This document shows, piece by piece, positions 6,913 through 14,214 of a stretch of DNA of 14,214 bases. Within the stretch, counting starts at the first letter, position 1; the number at the start of each line of letters is the position of its first letter. Location of the stretch: NCBI GenBank assembly GCA_947464885.1, contig CANHYZ010000016.1, positions 1-14,214 on the forward strand. The letters are read 5' to 3'. The notes below the pieces were generated by a model. The model was given only the letters and a program-made list of their open reading frames with translations. It was not told the DNA's origin and did no database searches. Source of the DNA: Flavobacteriales bacterium. GTDB taxonomy: Bacteria > Bacteroidota > Bacteroidia > Flavobacteriales_D > Sanyastnellaceae. The position numbers were made by a program, and so were the translations under genes.

Positions 6913-9405
6913 ATGCCCAAGAATACGATCCTTAAGAACGAGCAGCAGCGTTATGCGCTGTATGGGGCACTATTCGGTTGTTTATTTCCCATCATAGGCT
7001 CCCTGTTCGAATCGTATATGCTCTACAGCAGGGTCACTTGGGAGTTGATACTTACCTGTCAGCGCGAATCGGAGATGCTTTGGATTATCGATACGGCACC
7101 TCTCTTTCTCAGCATTTTCGCATCCTTTGGAGGGAAACAACTCGATGTCGTCCAAGAGAAAAACAGAGAAATAAACGAGCGCTACGATCAAATGGTCGTC
7201 TTGCGTGAGATGGCCGATGAGGCCAACAAGGCCAAAAGCGAGTTCCTGGCGAACATGTCACATGAGATTCGAACTCCGATGAACGCCATTATCGGTATGA
7301 ATTACCTTATTCAGAAGACCGGTCTTAACGCGAAACAAGCAGAATACATTCATAAAACGGATGTTTCAGCACGAGCACTGCTGCGCATCATCGACGACAT
7401 TCTTGACTTTTCAAAAATCGAAGCCGGCAAACTTCAACTGGAAAACACCTCGCTGTTTTTGGAGGAAACTATCGCACATGTGGCCGATGCGGTAAATATT
7501 AAACTTCAAAAAAAGAAAGAGGTTGAGCTGATCAGCCACGTTGATCCCAATATCCCGGCTGTGCTTCATGGCGACAGCTTAAGACTGCGTCAGGTGTTGC
7601 TCAACCTTGCCGATAATGCCGGGAAATTCACGGAAAAAGGTGAAATTAAAATCGAAGCACGTTTGCTGAGCATTATCGATAACCGCGTGCAAGTTCAATT
7701 TGCAGTGAGTGATTCCGGCATCGGAATGAGCGAAACACAATTGCAGCGCATCTTCACGCCCTTTCAACAGGCCGATATTTCGACTACACGCAAATTCGGC
7801 GGCACAGGCTTGGGTCTCACCATTTGCAAGCGCATCATTGAACTCATGCAAGGTCAACTAGAGGTGAGCAGCAGCCTTGGTCATGGCAGCACATTTACCT
7901 TCACCGCGATATTCGAAACAGCTGAACAGCGAGAACAAATTCATAGCACATATCATCCTCGAAACGGACTCAAAGCCCTTTTGGTGGATGACTCCGAAAG
8001 TGCACGTATGATCCTGGAAGAAATGCTGGAGTCTTTCGGATTCGAGGTGCATTCGGCCGACAATTCACGCACGGCCCTTTCGCTTTTCAAAGAAGAACAT
8101 ACCGCTGAGCAACCGTTTTCTATCCTCATCATCGACTGGAAAATGCCCGGCATGAATGGTGTTGAGTTGGTTGACACGATGAAAAAAGAGATGGATAACA
8201 TTCCGGCCGTTATCATGGTAACTGCATACGGCCTGGAGTCTATCAAGGAGGCAACCTCACAGAAAGTGGTTGACGACTACCTATTAAAACCAATTAACCC
8301 ATCCACGCTTTTCGACGTCATCAACAACTTGCTGCACCTCACGCCAACGCGCAGTCTGCAGGAGGTGAATCAACTGGTCGATTTAGCAGAGATCAGAGAT
8401 ATTCTCAAAGACTCAAACGTTTTGCTCGTTGAAGACAATGAAATGAACCTTGACTTGGCAACCGAGTTATTGGAGGATGTCGGCATTAAACTCACGATTG
8501 CCCGCAATGGGCTTCAAGCGCTCGAGGCCCTGGAGCATGGCACATTCGATGCTGTGTTGATGGATATCCAAATGCCGGAGATGGACGGTTTAACGGCCAC
8601 TATGCGCATTCGCCAGCAGGAGCAATTCAATGATCTTCCCATTCTCGCCATGACGGCCCACGCCATGAAAGGTGAAGCCGAAAAGAGTATCGCTGCCGGC
8701 ATGAACGAGCACATTACTAAACCTATCGACCCGCTTGTACTTTATTCGGCGCTCATTAAACACATTCGAAAACGTTCCATAGCCGTAAATGCTCCTGCTG
8801 CCGCAACCGCGCCATTTCAAATTAGCGGACTTGATACCACCGAGGGTCTTTACCGTGTCGGAAACAAGCTACCTGCGTATATCAAATTACTGAAATCGTA
8901 TAGCGCAGTTTATGGCAACATTCTGCAAGAAGGCGATCGCCTTTTTGCATCACATGACATAAATGAAATAAAGGCTTTCCTTCACACGCTTACAGGAATT
9001 ACGGGCAATATTGGCGCAAAAGAAATTCACGCTCAATTAGCACCTCTGTATGCTCAAGTGCAAGGACAAGAAAAGAGCATAACCCAAATCTCTCCGGAAC
9101 ACGTTTCGCGCATCAAAGAACTATTCGGGCTCATTGCACAGCTGATACAGCAGATTGAAGCAACATTATCGGTCGAGAAAGAGCAACAGTTACAACGGAA
9201 ACCGATTGATGCAGAAGCGCTGCGAAAGCGCTGGGATGATTTGCTTACCCTCATCCGCGACAATGACTCTTCGGCCCTAGACACCGCGGAAATGTTGCTC
9301 GCTCAATTTAACCTCGGTCCGGAGCACGAATACCGGCTTAAACGAGCAGTAAAACTGCTTGAATCCTTCGAATTTGAAGAGGCCGAAAAAGCAATTTCCG
9401 TATGA
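6913..9405 (+). CDS. membrane-anchored hybrid histidine kinase (HisKA-HATPase-REC-REC-HPt)
   Basis: This 830-residue protein carries a full phosphorelay. Hydrophobic segments at about 16-38 and 56-72 suggest two membrane passes with almost no periplasmic loop, so it probably senses at or inside the membrane. A helical linker (75-105) leads to HisKA, FLANMSHEIRTPMN, with His117. HATPase_c has Asn231 and Asn235, G1 SDSGIGM (Asp267), F-box FTPF and G2 GGTGLGL (296-302). REC1 has Asp359/360, phospho-Asp408 in IIDWKMPGMNG, Thr437 and Lys459. REC2 has Glu507/Asp508, phospho-Asp551 in MDIQMPEMDG, Thr581 and Lys603. An HPt domain (about 645-750) has His691 in FLHTLTG; the Lys usual three residues after this His is replaced by Thr. 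A charged helical tail (755-830) follows. The architecture resembles BarA/EvgS-type kinases without a large sensor domain. The stop overlaps the start of the REC-cyclase gene, so the HPt most likely donates phosphate to that receiver. Confidence 0.95.
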   Translation: MPKNTILKNEQQRYALYGALFGCLFPIIGSLFESYMLYSRVTWELILTCQRESEMLWIIDTAPLFLSIFASFGGKQLDVVQEKNREINERYDQMVVLREMADEANKAKSEFLANMSHEIRTPMNAIIGMNYLIQKTGLNAKQAEYIHKTDVSARALLRIIDDILDFSKIEAGKLQLENTSLFLEETIAHVADAVNIKLQKKKEVELISHVDPNIPAVLHGDSLRLRQVLLNLADNAGKFTEKGEIKIEARLLSIIDNRVQVQFAVSDSGIGMSETQLQRIFTPFQQADISTTRKFGGTGLGLTICKRIIELMQGQLEVSSSLGHGSTFTFTAIFETAEQREQIHSTYHPRNGLKALLVDDSESARMILEEMLESFGFEVHSADNSRTALSLFKEEHTAEQPFSILIIDWKMPGMNGVELVDTMKKEMDNIPAVIMVTAYGLESIKEATSQKVVDDYLLKPINPSTLFDVINNLLHLTPTRSLQEVNQLVDLAEIRDILKDSNVLLVEDNEMNLDLATELLEDVGIKLTIARNGLQALEALEHGTFDAVLMDIQMPEMDGLTATMRIRQQEQFNDLPILAMTAHAMKGEAEKSIAAGMNEHITKPIDPLVLYSALIKHIRKRSIAVNAPAAATAPFQISGLDTTEGLYRVGNKLPAYIKLLKSYSAVYGNILQEGDRLFASHDINEIKAFLHTLTGITGNIGAKEIHAQLAPLYAQVQGQEKSITQISPEHVSRIKELFGLIAQLIQQIEATLSVEKEQQLQRKPIDAEALRKRWDDLLTLIRDNDSSALDTAEMLLAQFNLGPEHEYRLKRAVKLLESFEFEEAEKAISV

Positions 9406-10421
9406 ATTCCATTATTAGTTCATCATCCGACAAACCCACACTCTTGGTCGTAGATGATTCTGCCGAAAACCTTCAGATTCTGAACGCGTTATTAAAAGAC
9501 GATTACAAACTTAAAATGGCAAAATCCGGAGACAAGGCCATTGAGATTGCTTCTCAGATGCCACAGCCTGATTTAATCCTCCTCGACATCGTAATGCCCG
9601 GAGCAAATGGATTTGAAGTTTGTCAATCATTAAAAGCCAATCACGCCACAGCGGCAATACCGGTTATTTTTCTAACCGCTTTGAATGAGGTAGCCGATGA
9701 AACAAAGGGGTTTCAGGTCGGCGGTGCTGATTTTATCACCAAACCATTTAATCCCGACATTGTAAAAGCGCGCATTAAGACGCATTTGGAGTTGCAATCG
9801 GAGCGACGCAAATCACAGGAACTTTTAAAAGTCCTGCTTCCCGAGAACGTCATCAAAGACCTTATCACCAAGGGGAGTCATGATCCGGAATACAAGGAAG
9901 ACGTGAGCATCATGTTTTGCGATTTCGTTGGCTTCACGCCTATTTCAGCGCGTTTGTCGCCGCGTGAATTGATTAATGAGCTATCTGACATCTTCGGTGA
10001 ATTCGACCGGATATGCGAAACACATGGCGCCACACGCATTAAAACCATTGGTGATGCTTATATGGCTGCGACGGGACTAGACGGATCATCTCCACACGCC
10101 ATTCAACTCATTCAAACGGCTCGAACGTTTATCACCCATTTAGAAAAACGCAACCGCACATCCTCGCAAGAATGGCAATGTCGCATTGGGATTCACTCCG
10201 GCAAAGTGATTGCGGGTATCATCGGTAAAACGCGTTTTCTCTATGATATCGTAGGTGATGACGTCAATATTGCTGCGCGTGTTGAGAGTGCGGGAAGTCC
10301 AATGAAAATTACGATAACCTTCGATACTTATCAATTGTTGGATGACAAACAACAGGCGCAATCCATTGGCAATGTTTACTTGAAAGGCAAGGGTGAAATG
10401 GAGTTATTCCATTTGCTCTAG
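9402..10421 (+). CDS. response-regulator adenylyl cyclase (REC + class III cyclase)
   Basis: This 339-residue protein is predicted to make cAMP from ATP under receiver control. REC spans about 12-128: Asp18/19, phospho-Asp62 in LLDIVMPG, Thr92 and Lys114. A helical stretch (128-145) links it to the catalytic domain, which begins near LLPENVIKDL. Key class III residues are present: metal-binding Asp174 (FCDFVGFT) and Asp218 (KTIGDAYMA), the adenine-selecting pair Lys214 and Asp282 (LYDIVGDD), and transition-state Asn289 and Arg293 (VNIAAR). The Lys/Asp pair argues for ATP rather than GTP. Such cyclases work as homodimers, both sites being complete in one chain. ATGA at 9402-9405 couples its translation to the hybrid kinase. 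It also overlaps the HD gene by four bases at its 3' end. No membrane segment is present. Function is well supported; cAMP specificity and phospho-control are inferred. Confidence 0.94.
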   Translation: MNSIISSSSDKPTLLVVDDSAENLQILNALLKDDYKLKMAKSGDKAIEIASQMPQPDLILLDIVMPGANGFEVCQSLKANHATAAIPVIFLTALNEVADETKGFQVGGADFITKPFNPDIVKARIKTHLELQSERRKSQELLKVLLPENVIKDLITKGSHDPEYKEDVSIMFCDFVGFTPISARLSPRELINELSDIFGEFDRICETHGATRIKTIGDAYMAATGLDGSSPHAIQLIQTARTFITHLEKRNRTSSQEWQCRIGIHSGKVIAGIIGKTRFLYDIVGDDVNIAARVESAGSPMKITITFDTYQLLDDKQQAQSIGNVYLKGKGEMELFHLL

Positions 10422-11017
10422 GCAAGTCCTACGCGTCGCTTGACGAAGAGGATATTTTTCTCCAATCCGTTGGAACGTAATTTTGAGGAAGACTCGGTAT
10501 GAAATGAGTGAGCACCGAGGAAATGCAATTGCACTTCGTTCCATCGCTGACGGTCGCTCATTTCACCGCAGGACTTCAGCTCGAGGTATAAGAATTCTGC
10601 AATCGCCGGGAAATCCTCTCGTCCGAGGTAATCCAAATCGGCATCACAAATGATACGTTCCAGTAACGTTTGAGGTTGCTGAGGTATTTTGGTTACCAAA
10701 ATCAATCGCTGAATAAGCGCTATCTGCTCAGGTGAAATTCCGGAATCCTTTGCTTCATCAGCAAATATCTCGGCACCTGCGCTTTCATGGTTGGCGCGCT
10801 GAACGAGAAAACCTAAATCATGATATAGGGCAGCCAGTTTCAGGATTGCGGTTTCTTCACCGGTAATTCCCTCGCGGTAACCGATTTCCTGGCATTGACG
10901 GATGACGTCTTGTGTGTGCCGACAATCATGATAGAGATACTTTACATTCAAGTCACGACGCAAACGCTGCATGACGTTATCATACATCTTGTCGTAGAAA
11001 GAAGTGATTGCCTCCAT
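10418..11017 (-). CDS. HD-domain metal-dependent phosphohydrolase
   Basis: The 199-residue product starts at the ATG 11017-11015; an in-frame TTG five codons earlier is possible but less likely. Metal-ligand motifs of the HD superfamily are in order: YHDCRHTQDV (His30, His34), ALYHDLGF (His66, Asp67), NHE (His77) and CDADLDYLG (Asp125, Asp127). These resemble the YHNxxHxxDV and HD motifs of HD-type nucleotide phosphodiesterases. There is no signal peptide, membrane segment or second domain. The gene converges on the REC-cyclase, sharing a four-base stop overlap (ctag). Small HD proteins of this type are annotated only as predicted phosphohydrolases, and the substrate is not known. Hydrolysis of the cAMP made next door is an attractive but unproven reading; a nucleotide or alarmone substrate is the main alternative. 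Confidence 0.88.
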   Translation of the reverse strand: MEAITSFYDKMYDNVMQRLRRDLNVKYLYHDCRHTQDVIRQCQEIGYREGITGEETAILKLAALYHDLGFLVQRANHESAGAEIFADEAKDSGISPEQIALIQRLILVTKIPQQPQTLLERIICDADLDYLGREDFPAIAEFLYLELKSCGEMSDRQRWNEVQLHFLGAHSFHTESSSKLRSNGLEKNILFVKRRVGLA

Positions 11018-11070
11018 AGTTGTGCAGATCAAGGCTGCCTTTTATTCGGAGTAAAAATAAACAAGATGCG

Positions 11071-11078
11071 TAGATTTG
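11071..11078 (+). promoter_or_regulatory. -7 promoter element for the Usp gene
   Basis: TAGATTTG is an exact TAnnTTTG match ending 16 bases before the ATG at 11095, giving a leader of about 10 bases. It lies in the 77-base divergent gap between the HD gene and the Usp gene. No clear TTTG -33 element is seen at the usual distance, and no convincing promoter for the HD gene was found on the other strand. Confidence 0.42.
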
Positions 11079-11094
11079 CACGAAAAGCCTTTCC

Positions 11095-11919
11095 ATGCAG
11101 CTCAAAAAGATTTTAATCCCCTGTGACCTCAAAGAATCCAGTTTTACCGCGCTTTACCATGCCGCGCATTTGGCAAAGCTGTCGGGAGCCGAGATTCTAT
11201 TGCTTCATTTGGAGTTTACCGAGAACGCTTTGGAGTCATCTAAGAAGGCACTGGACGGATGGGTTGAGCGCATGAAAGCCTTTCATCAAGGTGCTGTCAG
11301 CGCTCATGTGCGCAAGGGCGGCGTGGTTGGAGAGATACCTGCGTTTGCCAAGGAACAGGATTGCGGCTTGATCATTATGGCTACTCATGGCATGCGCGGT
11401 ATGCAGAAGCTTACAGGCAGCCTGGCACTGCGTGTTGTTTCCGAGTCACATATACCGTTTATCATCGTTCAGGAGCGCACCATTCGCGAGCAAGGTTATA
11501 AAAAGCTGGTTATACCTGTGGATTATCGTCACCAATTGCTGGATGAAAGCAAGGCATTCGTTCAGTTAGCCCAATTGTTTGGCAGTGAAGTGCATCTAGT
11601 TCTCAAGAAAGTGAATGCTGAACTCACCGATGCAAAAATGCTTGGCGACATCAAGGAGTCGTTTGATTCGGCCGGAATTTCAGTTACGCTGCATGAGGTG
11701 GATCACAAGCTGCATTTCACGAAAGAATTAGTTCGGTATGCCGCTGCTGTGGAGGCCGATCTGATTTGTGCCGTGAATTTCTCTTATGAATACCTCTACA
11801 CCCTTTTCCCAAGAACGGAGGAAGAGGATTTGATATACAACGACGCTCAAATTCCTGTGTTACTGATTACCCCATCCAATCAGGACGAAATTATCTACAA
11901 CATCCCCATGCGATTTTAA
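11095..11919 (+). CDS. tandem-domain universal stress protein
   Basis: The 274-residue protein contains two UspA-like domains. Domain 1 (about 4-125) begins KKILIPCDL and has the strand motif LIIMATHG followed by the GS of the nucleotide loop (96-109). Domain 2 (about 135-262) begins KKLVIPVDY and ends PVLLITPS, with no recognisable nucleotide loop. In domain 1 the classical G-2x-G-9x-G(S/T) signature is imperfect: the first Gly is Ala96, and 8 rather than 9 residues separate Gly99 from Gly108, so ATP binding is uncertain. Double-Usp proteins of this length are common in Bacteroidota and are linked to stress survival, but the biochemical role is usually unknown. The gene is divergent from the HD gene and converges on the SdpI-family gene with a four-base stop overlap (ttaa). 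Confidence 0.92.
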   Translation: MQLKKILIPCDLKESSFTALYHAAHLAKLSGAEILLLHLEFTENALESSKKALDGWVERMKAFHQGAVSAHVRKGGVVGEIPAFAKEQDCGLIIMATHGMRGMQKLTGSLALRVVSESHIPFIIVQERTIREQGYKKLVIPVDYRHQLLDESKAFVQLAQLFGSEVHLVLKKVNAELTDAKMLGDIKESFDSAGISVTLHEVDHKLHFTKELVRYAAAVEADLICAVNFSYEYLYTLFPRTEEEDLIYNDAQIPVLLITPSNQDEIIYNIPMRF

Positions 11920-12248
11920 GCTTGCGGAAAGCGCCGAGCTAATTTCTTCTCTACAGTTCTGAACAGATAGATAAAACCGCCAATCAGCGAGGCCAGCATA
12001 ACCAGTGGCACCCATGGCTCTTGTAAGTCGGCCAGCCATACAAAAACGGCAAGGACGGCTGAAAAGAGTGACAACAGGACAAAGCGGCGGGCGCATAGCT
12101 TTTGTGCAAACTGCCACGCTTCTTCATTGCGCATCGAGGCCAATGTGCGATAACCGTACAGTGGATTGATTTTCTTCGGAGGAAACCTCATCATTATTAG
12201 ACCGCAAAGCAAAAAAACCGCGGTAACCAGTAATTGTGGCAGAATCAT
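11916..12248 (-). CDS. SdpI-family small membrane protein
   Basis: From the ATG at 12248-12246 the product is 110 residues; the open frame extends 26 codons further upstream, but that part is hydrophilic, lacks a good start and covers the likely promoter. Three membrane segments are visible at about 3-21, 56-73 and 80-97. Between the first two lies NPLYGYRTLASMRNEEAW (28-45), which is the signature of the SdpI/YhfL domain. In Bacillus, SdpI gives immunity to the SdpC toxin, but the short single-domain members found widely in Bacteroidota have no known toxin partner, and none is encoded here. It ends RRFPQA. Its stop overlaps that of the Usp gene. The family is clear; the function is unassigned. 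Confidence 0.87.
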   Translation of the reverse strand: MILPQLLVTAVFLLCGLIMMRFPPKKINPLYGYRTLASMRNEEAWQFAQKLCARRFVLLSLFSAVLAVFVWLADLQEPWVPLVMLASLIGGFIYLFRTVEKKLARRFPQA

Positions 12249-12276
12249 ACGCTTCGTTTTGGAGCCATTCAATGCA

Positions 12277-12308
12277 CAATGATAATTCACAAAGGGAAAT
12301 AGTTCAAA
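12277..12308 (-). promoter_or_regulatory. promoter for the SdpI-family gene
   Basis: On the minus strand TTTG (12308-12305) is followed after 20 bases by TATCATTG (12284-12277). This is an exact -33 element and a -7 element with one mismatch at normal Bacteroidota spacing. A leader of about 20 bases would precede the ATG at 12248. The position supports the shorter start for this gene. Confidence 0.42.
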
Positions 12309-12380
12309 CCTGGCATGCCTTAACATGTATCAAGAATGCATGAATTTCCATTGATAAGTGTTAAGTAAACCCCTTTCGAT

Positions 12381-12413
12381 TTTGGTGTGCAGCATTCTGT
12401 GGCGCTAACTTCG
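12381..12413 (+). promoter_or_regulatory. promoter for the haloperoxidase-like gene
   Basis: TTTG at 12381-12384, 21 bases, then TAACTTCG at 12406-12413. The -33 element is exact and the -7 element has one mismatch to TAnnTTTG. The ATG at 12439 lies 25 bases downstream, giving a leader of about 18 bases. Confidence 0.42.
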
Positions 12414-12438
12414 TGAAAACATCATAAAAGACATAATT

Positions 12439-14214
12439 ATGGCGCATTCTTTACTCCGCTCAGCTCTTTTAACTTTAACACTGGTTATAATCTCCGTTCA
12501 CAGTTCTTCAGCCCAGCAAAACTCTGTGGCTCGACAGTGGAGCGAGACGCAACTCAGTTGCATCCGCAAGTATTTTGCAAAACCTACCGTTCACGCGCGT
12601 CATTTGTCACACGTATCCGTGGCCATGTATGACGCTTGGGCTGTTTACGACGATGAAGCTCAACCTTATTTTTTGGGTCAAACGTGGGGAGGTTTTAACT
12701 GCCCATTCAACGGTATTCCGATGCCGGCCGACGGGGATTTGATTGCGGCTCAGGAAAAAGCCATTAGTTACGCTGCCTATCGCACCTTGTGGAACCGTTA
12801 CACGATTTTCGCTCCGGGTGCCAACCTGTTGACGATTCAGGGGTACCTCAACGACCGTATGGCCTCTCTTGGATACGACACCGGTATTACTTCCATCGAT
12901 TACTCCGACGGTGATCCGGCGAAGTTGGGTAACTATATCGCAGCGAAACTTCAGGAGTTTGCATTGCAGGATGGTTCAAACCAACAGAACAACTATGCTA
13001 ACCTACAGTACGTCCCTATCAATGGACAATTGCAGCCTGCTTTCCCGGGCAACCCAAGCGTGGTTGACCCCAATCGTTGGCAAGCGCTGGTGCTCAGTCA
13101 GTGCATCGATCAAAACAATATTCCGGTAGAATGTCCTCCAGGCACCGGAACCCCTGCTCTCTCACACGAATGGGGTAATGTCACGCCATTTGCACTCACA
13201 CAAGATCAAGCTGACACCCTTGAGCGTGATGGCTTAAGCTGGAAGGTGTATCTCGATCCGGGAGCACCGCCGTTGCTGGACACCACTGTGCAGACCGGTT
13301 TGGACGAAAGCTTTTTCAAGTGGGGTTATGTGATGAATATTATCTGGCACTCGTTCCACAACAACGATGACGGTGTAATGATTGACGCTTCTCCCAACAA
13401 TATCGGTGGGTTGAATATTACTTCTGATGCTCAGCTGCCGCAGACCTTTGAGGATTACCAAGCGTTTTACAACTTATTTGAGGGAGGCGTGAACGATCCC
13501 GGCCATTCCATCAATCCGGCTACGGGAGCTGCCTACGAACCTCAAATGGTTCCGCGCAAAGATTTCACTCGTGTGCTCTCACAATACTGGGCTGATGGAC
13601 CAAACTCGGAGACTCCTCCAGGCCATTGGTTCAAGCTCTTCAATGAGGTTGAAGACAAAATGGACCTATTGGGTATCGACAAACTCTGGATGGGTGAAGA
13701 GTCCGTTTCCGACTTGGAATGGGATATCAAAGGCTATTTTGCGCTGGGTGGTGGTATCCACGATGCTGCGATTGCTTGTTGGGGAACCAAAGGCTACTAC
13801 GACTATACCCGTCCCATCATGGCCATTCGTTGGATGGGTGTGAAAGGACAGAGCACAGACCCCGCTTTACCGCATTACCACCCGGCAGGGTTGCCGCTCA
13901 TTCCGGGCTACATTGAGCTGGTTGGAGAAGGAGATTCTTTGGTTGGCGACAACAATGAGCATCTGAATAAAATCAAAATCTACTCTTGGCGAGGTCCTTT
14001 CGCCGGAACCGGTGAAGACGGCGCAGGTTGGCTGCTAGCCGAGAATTGGTGGACCTACCAGACTGCAGGTTTTGTTACACCACCTTTTGCAGGCTACTAC
14101 TCAGGACACTCCACTTATTCACGCACAGGAGCGGAGATTATGACGCTGATTACCGGCGATGAGTATTTCCCGGGAGGCATGTCGGAGTTTGTGGCAACAC
14201 AGGATGAATACTTA
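12439..14214 (+). CDS. secreted vanadium-dependent haloperoxidase / PAP2-superfamily protein, 3' end cut by window edge
   Basis: The frame is open from the ATG at 12439 to the last base, giving 592 visible residues. Residues 1-25 are a signal peptide with a hydrophobic core (9-20) and probable cleavage after SSA before Gln26. The PAP2/vanadium-haloperoxidase motifs appear in order. K-x6-RP is at Lys451, Arg458, Pro459 (KGYYDYTRP), followed by IMAIRWM. SGHS is at 555-558 in PFAGYYSGHSTYSR, with catalytic His557. The third motif (SR-x5-H, vanadate- or phosphate-binding) would fall beyond the edge. The enzyme is therefore either a halide-oxidising peroxidase using vanadate or a phosphatase of the same fold; sequence alone does not decide. 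About 95 residues separate the first two motifs, more than in classical fungal chloroperoxidase. It is not obviously related in function to the signalling genes. Whether it carries a type IX secretion tail cannot be seen. Confidence 0.9.
   Translation, partial: MAHSLLRSALLTLTLVIISVHSSSAQQNSVARQWSETQLSCIRKYFAKPTVHARHLSHVSVAMYDAWAVYDDEAQPYFLGQTWGGFNCPFNGIPMPADGDLIAAQEKAISYAAYRTLWNRYTIFAPGANLLTIQGYLNDRMASLGYDTGITSIDYSDGDPAKLGNYIAAKLQEFALQDGSNQQNNYANLQYVPINGQLQPAFPGNPSVVDPNRWQALVLSQCIDQNNIPVECPPGTGTPALSHEWGNVTPFALTQDQADTLERDGLSWKVYLDPGAPPLLDTTVQTGLDESFFKWGYVMNIIWHSFHNNDDGVMIDASPNNIGGLNITSDAQLPQTFEDYQAFYNLFEGGVNDPGHSINPATGAAYEPQMVPRKDFTRVLSQYWADGPNSETPPGHWFKLFNEVEDKMDLLGIDKLWMGEESVSDLEWDIKGYFALGGGIHDAAIACWGTKGYYDYTRPIMAIRWMGVKGQSTDPALPHYHPAGLPLIPGYIELVGEGDSLVGDNNEHLNKIKIYSWRGPFAGTGEDGAGWLLAENWWTYQTAGFVTPPFAGYYSGHSTYSRTGAEIMTLITGDEYFPGGMSEFVATQDEYL

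Noticed and set aside
9402..12248. A Pycsar-like anti-phage system (class III cyclase plus a nearby membrane protein effector)
   Set aside because: The cyclase is fused to a receiver and coupled to a hybrid kinase, has the adenine-selecting Lys/Asp pair, and no TIR or cyclic-nucleotide-gated effector is adjacent; the SdpI-family protein lies two genes away in a separate unit.
11916..12248. SdpI as immunity protein of a toxin operon
   Set aside because: There is no SdpC-like toxin or secretion gene nearby, and short SdpI-domain proteins are widespread without toxins.
12249..12326. 26-codon N-terminal extension of the SdpI-family gene
   Set aside because: The extension is hydrophilic, would precede the first membrane helix, and overlaps the best promoter candidate at 12277-12308.

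Overview
The window looks like chromosomal DNA of a Bacteroidota bacterium, probably Flavobacteriia or a relative. The clues are stand-alone multi-PAS histidine kinases with SHD/SHN-type H-boxes, several TAnnTTTG promoter elements (the Bacteroidota -7 consensus), few clear Shine-Dalgarno sequences, and an SdpI-family membrane protein and tandem-Usp protein typical of that phylum. No RNA genes, insertion sequences, CRISPR arrays or phage genes are visible. No gene-free stretch exceeds 300 bases; the longest is 183 bases (2565-2747).

Layout. At 1-2034 there are two closely similar PAS/HisKA/HATPase kinases in tandem, the first cut by the left edge. At 2031-2564, on the minus strand, is a membrane-anchored GyrI-like (TEX264-like) protein. 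At 2748-6856 is a plus-strand operon of a FIST-domain sensor protein, a three-PAS histidine kinase and a single-domain response regulator. At 6913-10421 is a second plus-strand unit: a membrane-anchored hybrid kinase (HisKA-HATPase-REC-REC-HPt) whose stop codon overlaps the start of a REC-adenylyl cyclase fusion. An HD-domain phosphohydrolase (10418-11017, minus) converges on the cyclase. A tandem universal stress protein (11095-11919, plus) and an SdpI-family membrane protein (11916-12248, minus) converge next. The window ends inside a secreted vanadium-haloperoxidase/PAP2-type protein (from 12439).

How the genes may work together (inference). About 10 kb is almost entirely signal transduction. 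The FIST protein, next to a multi-PAS kinase, resembles the NosP-NahK arrangement, in which a FIST haemoprotein senses nitric oxide and controls its partner kinase. The adjacent CheY-like regulator is the obvious phosphoacceptor. The hybrid kinase carries every relay domain up to HPt and is translationally coupled to a cyclase with its own receiver, so phosphorelay control of cAMP synthesis is the simplest reading. The convergent HD protein is a candidate enzyme for removing the nucleotide signal.

All three convergent gene pairs in the window overlap by exactly four bases through their stop codons (ctaa, ctag, ttaa), leaving no room for a conventional terminator between them.
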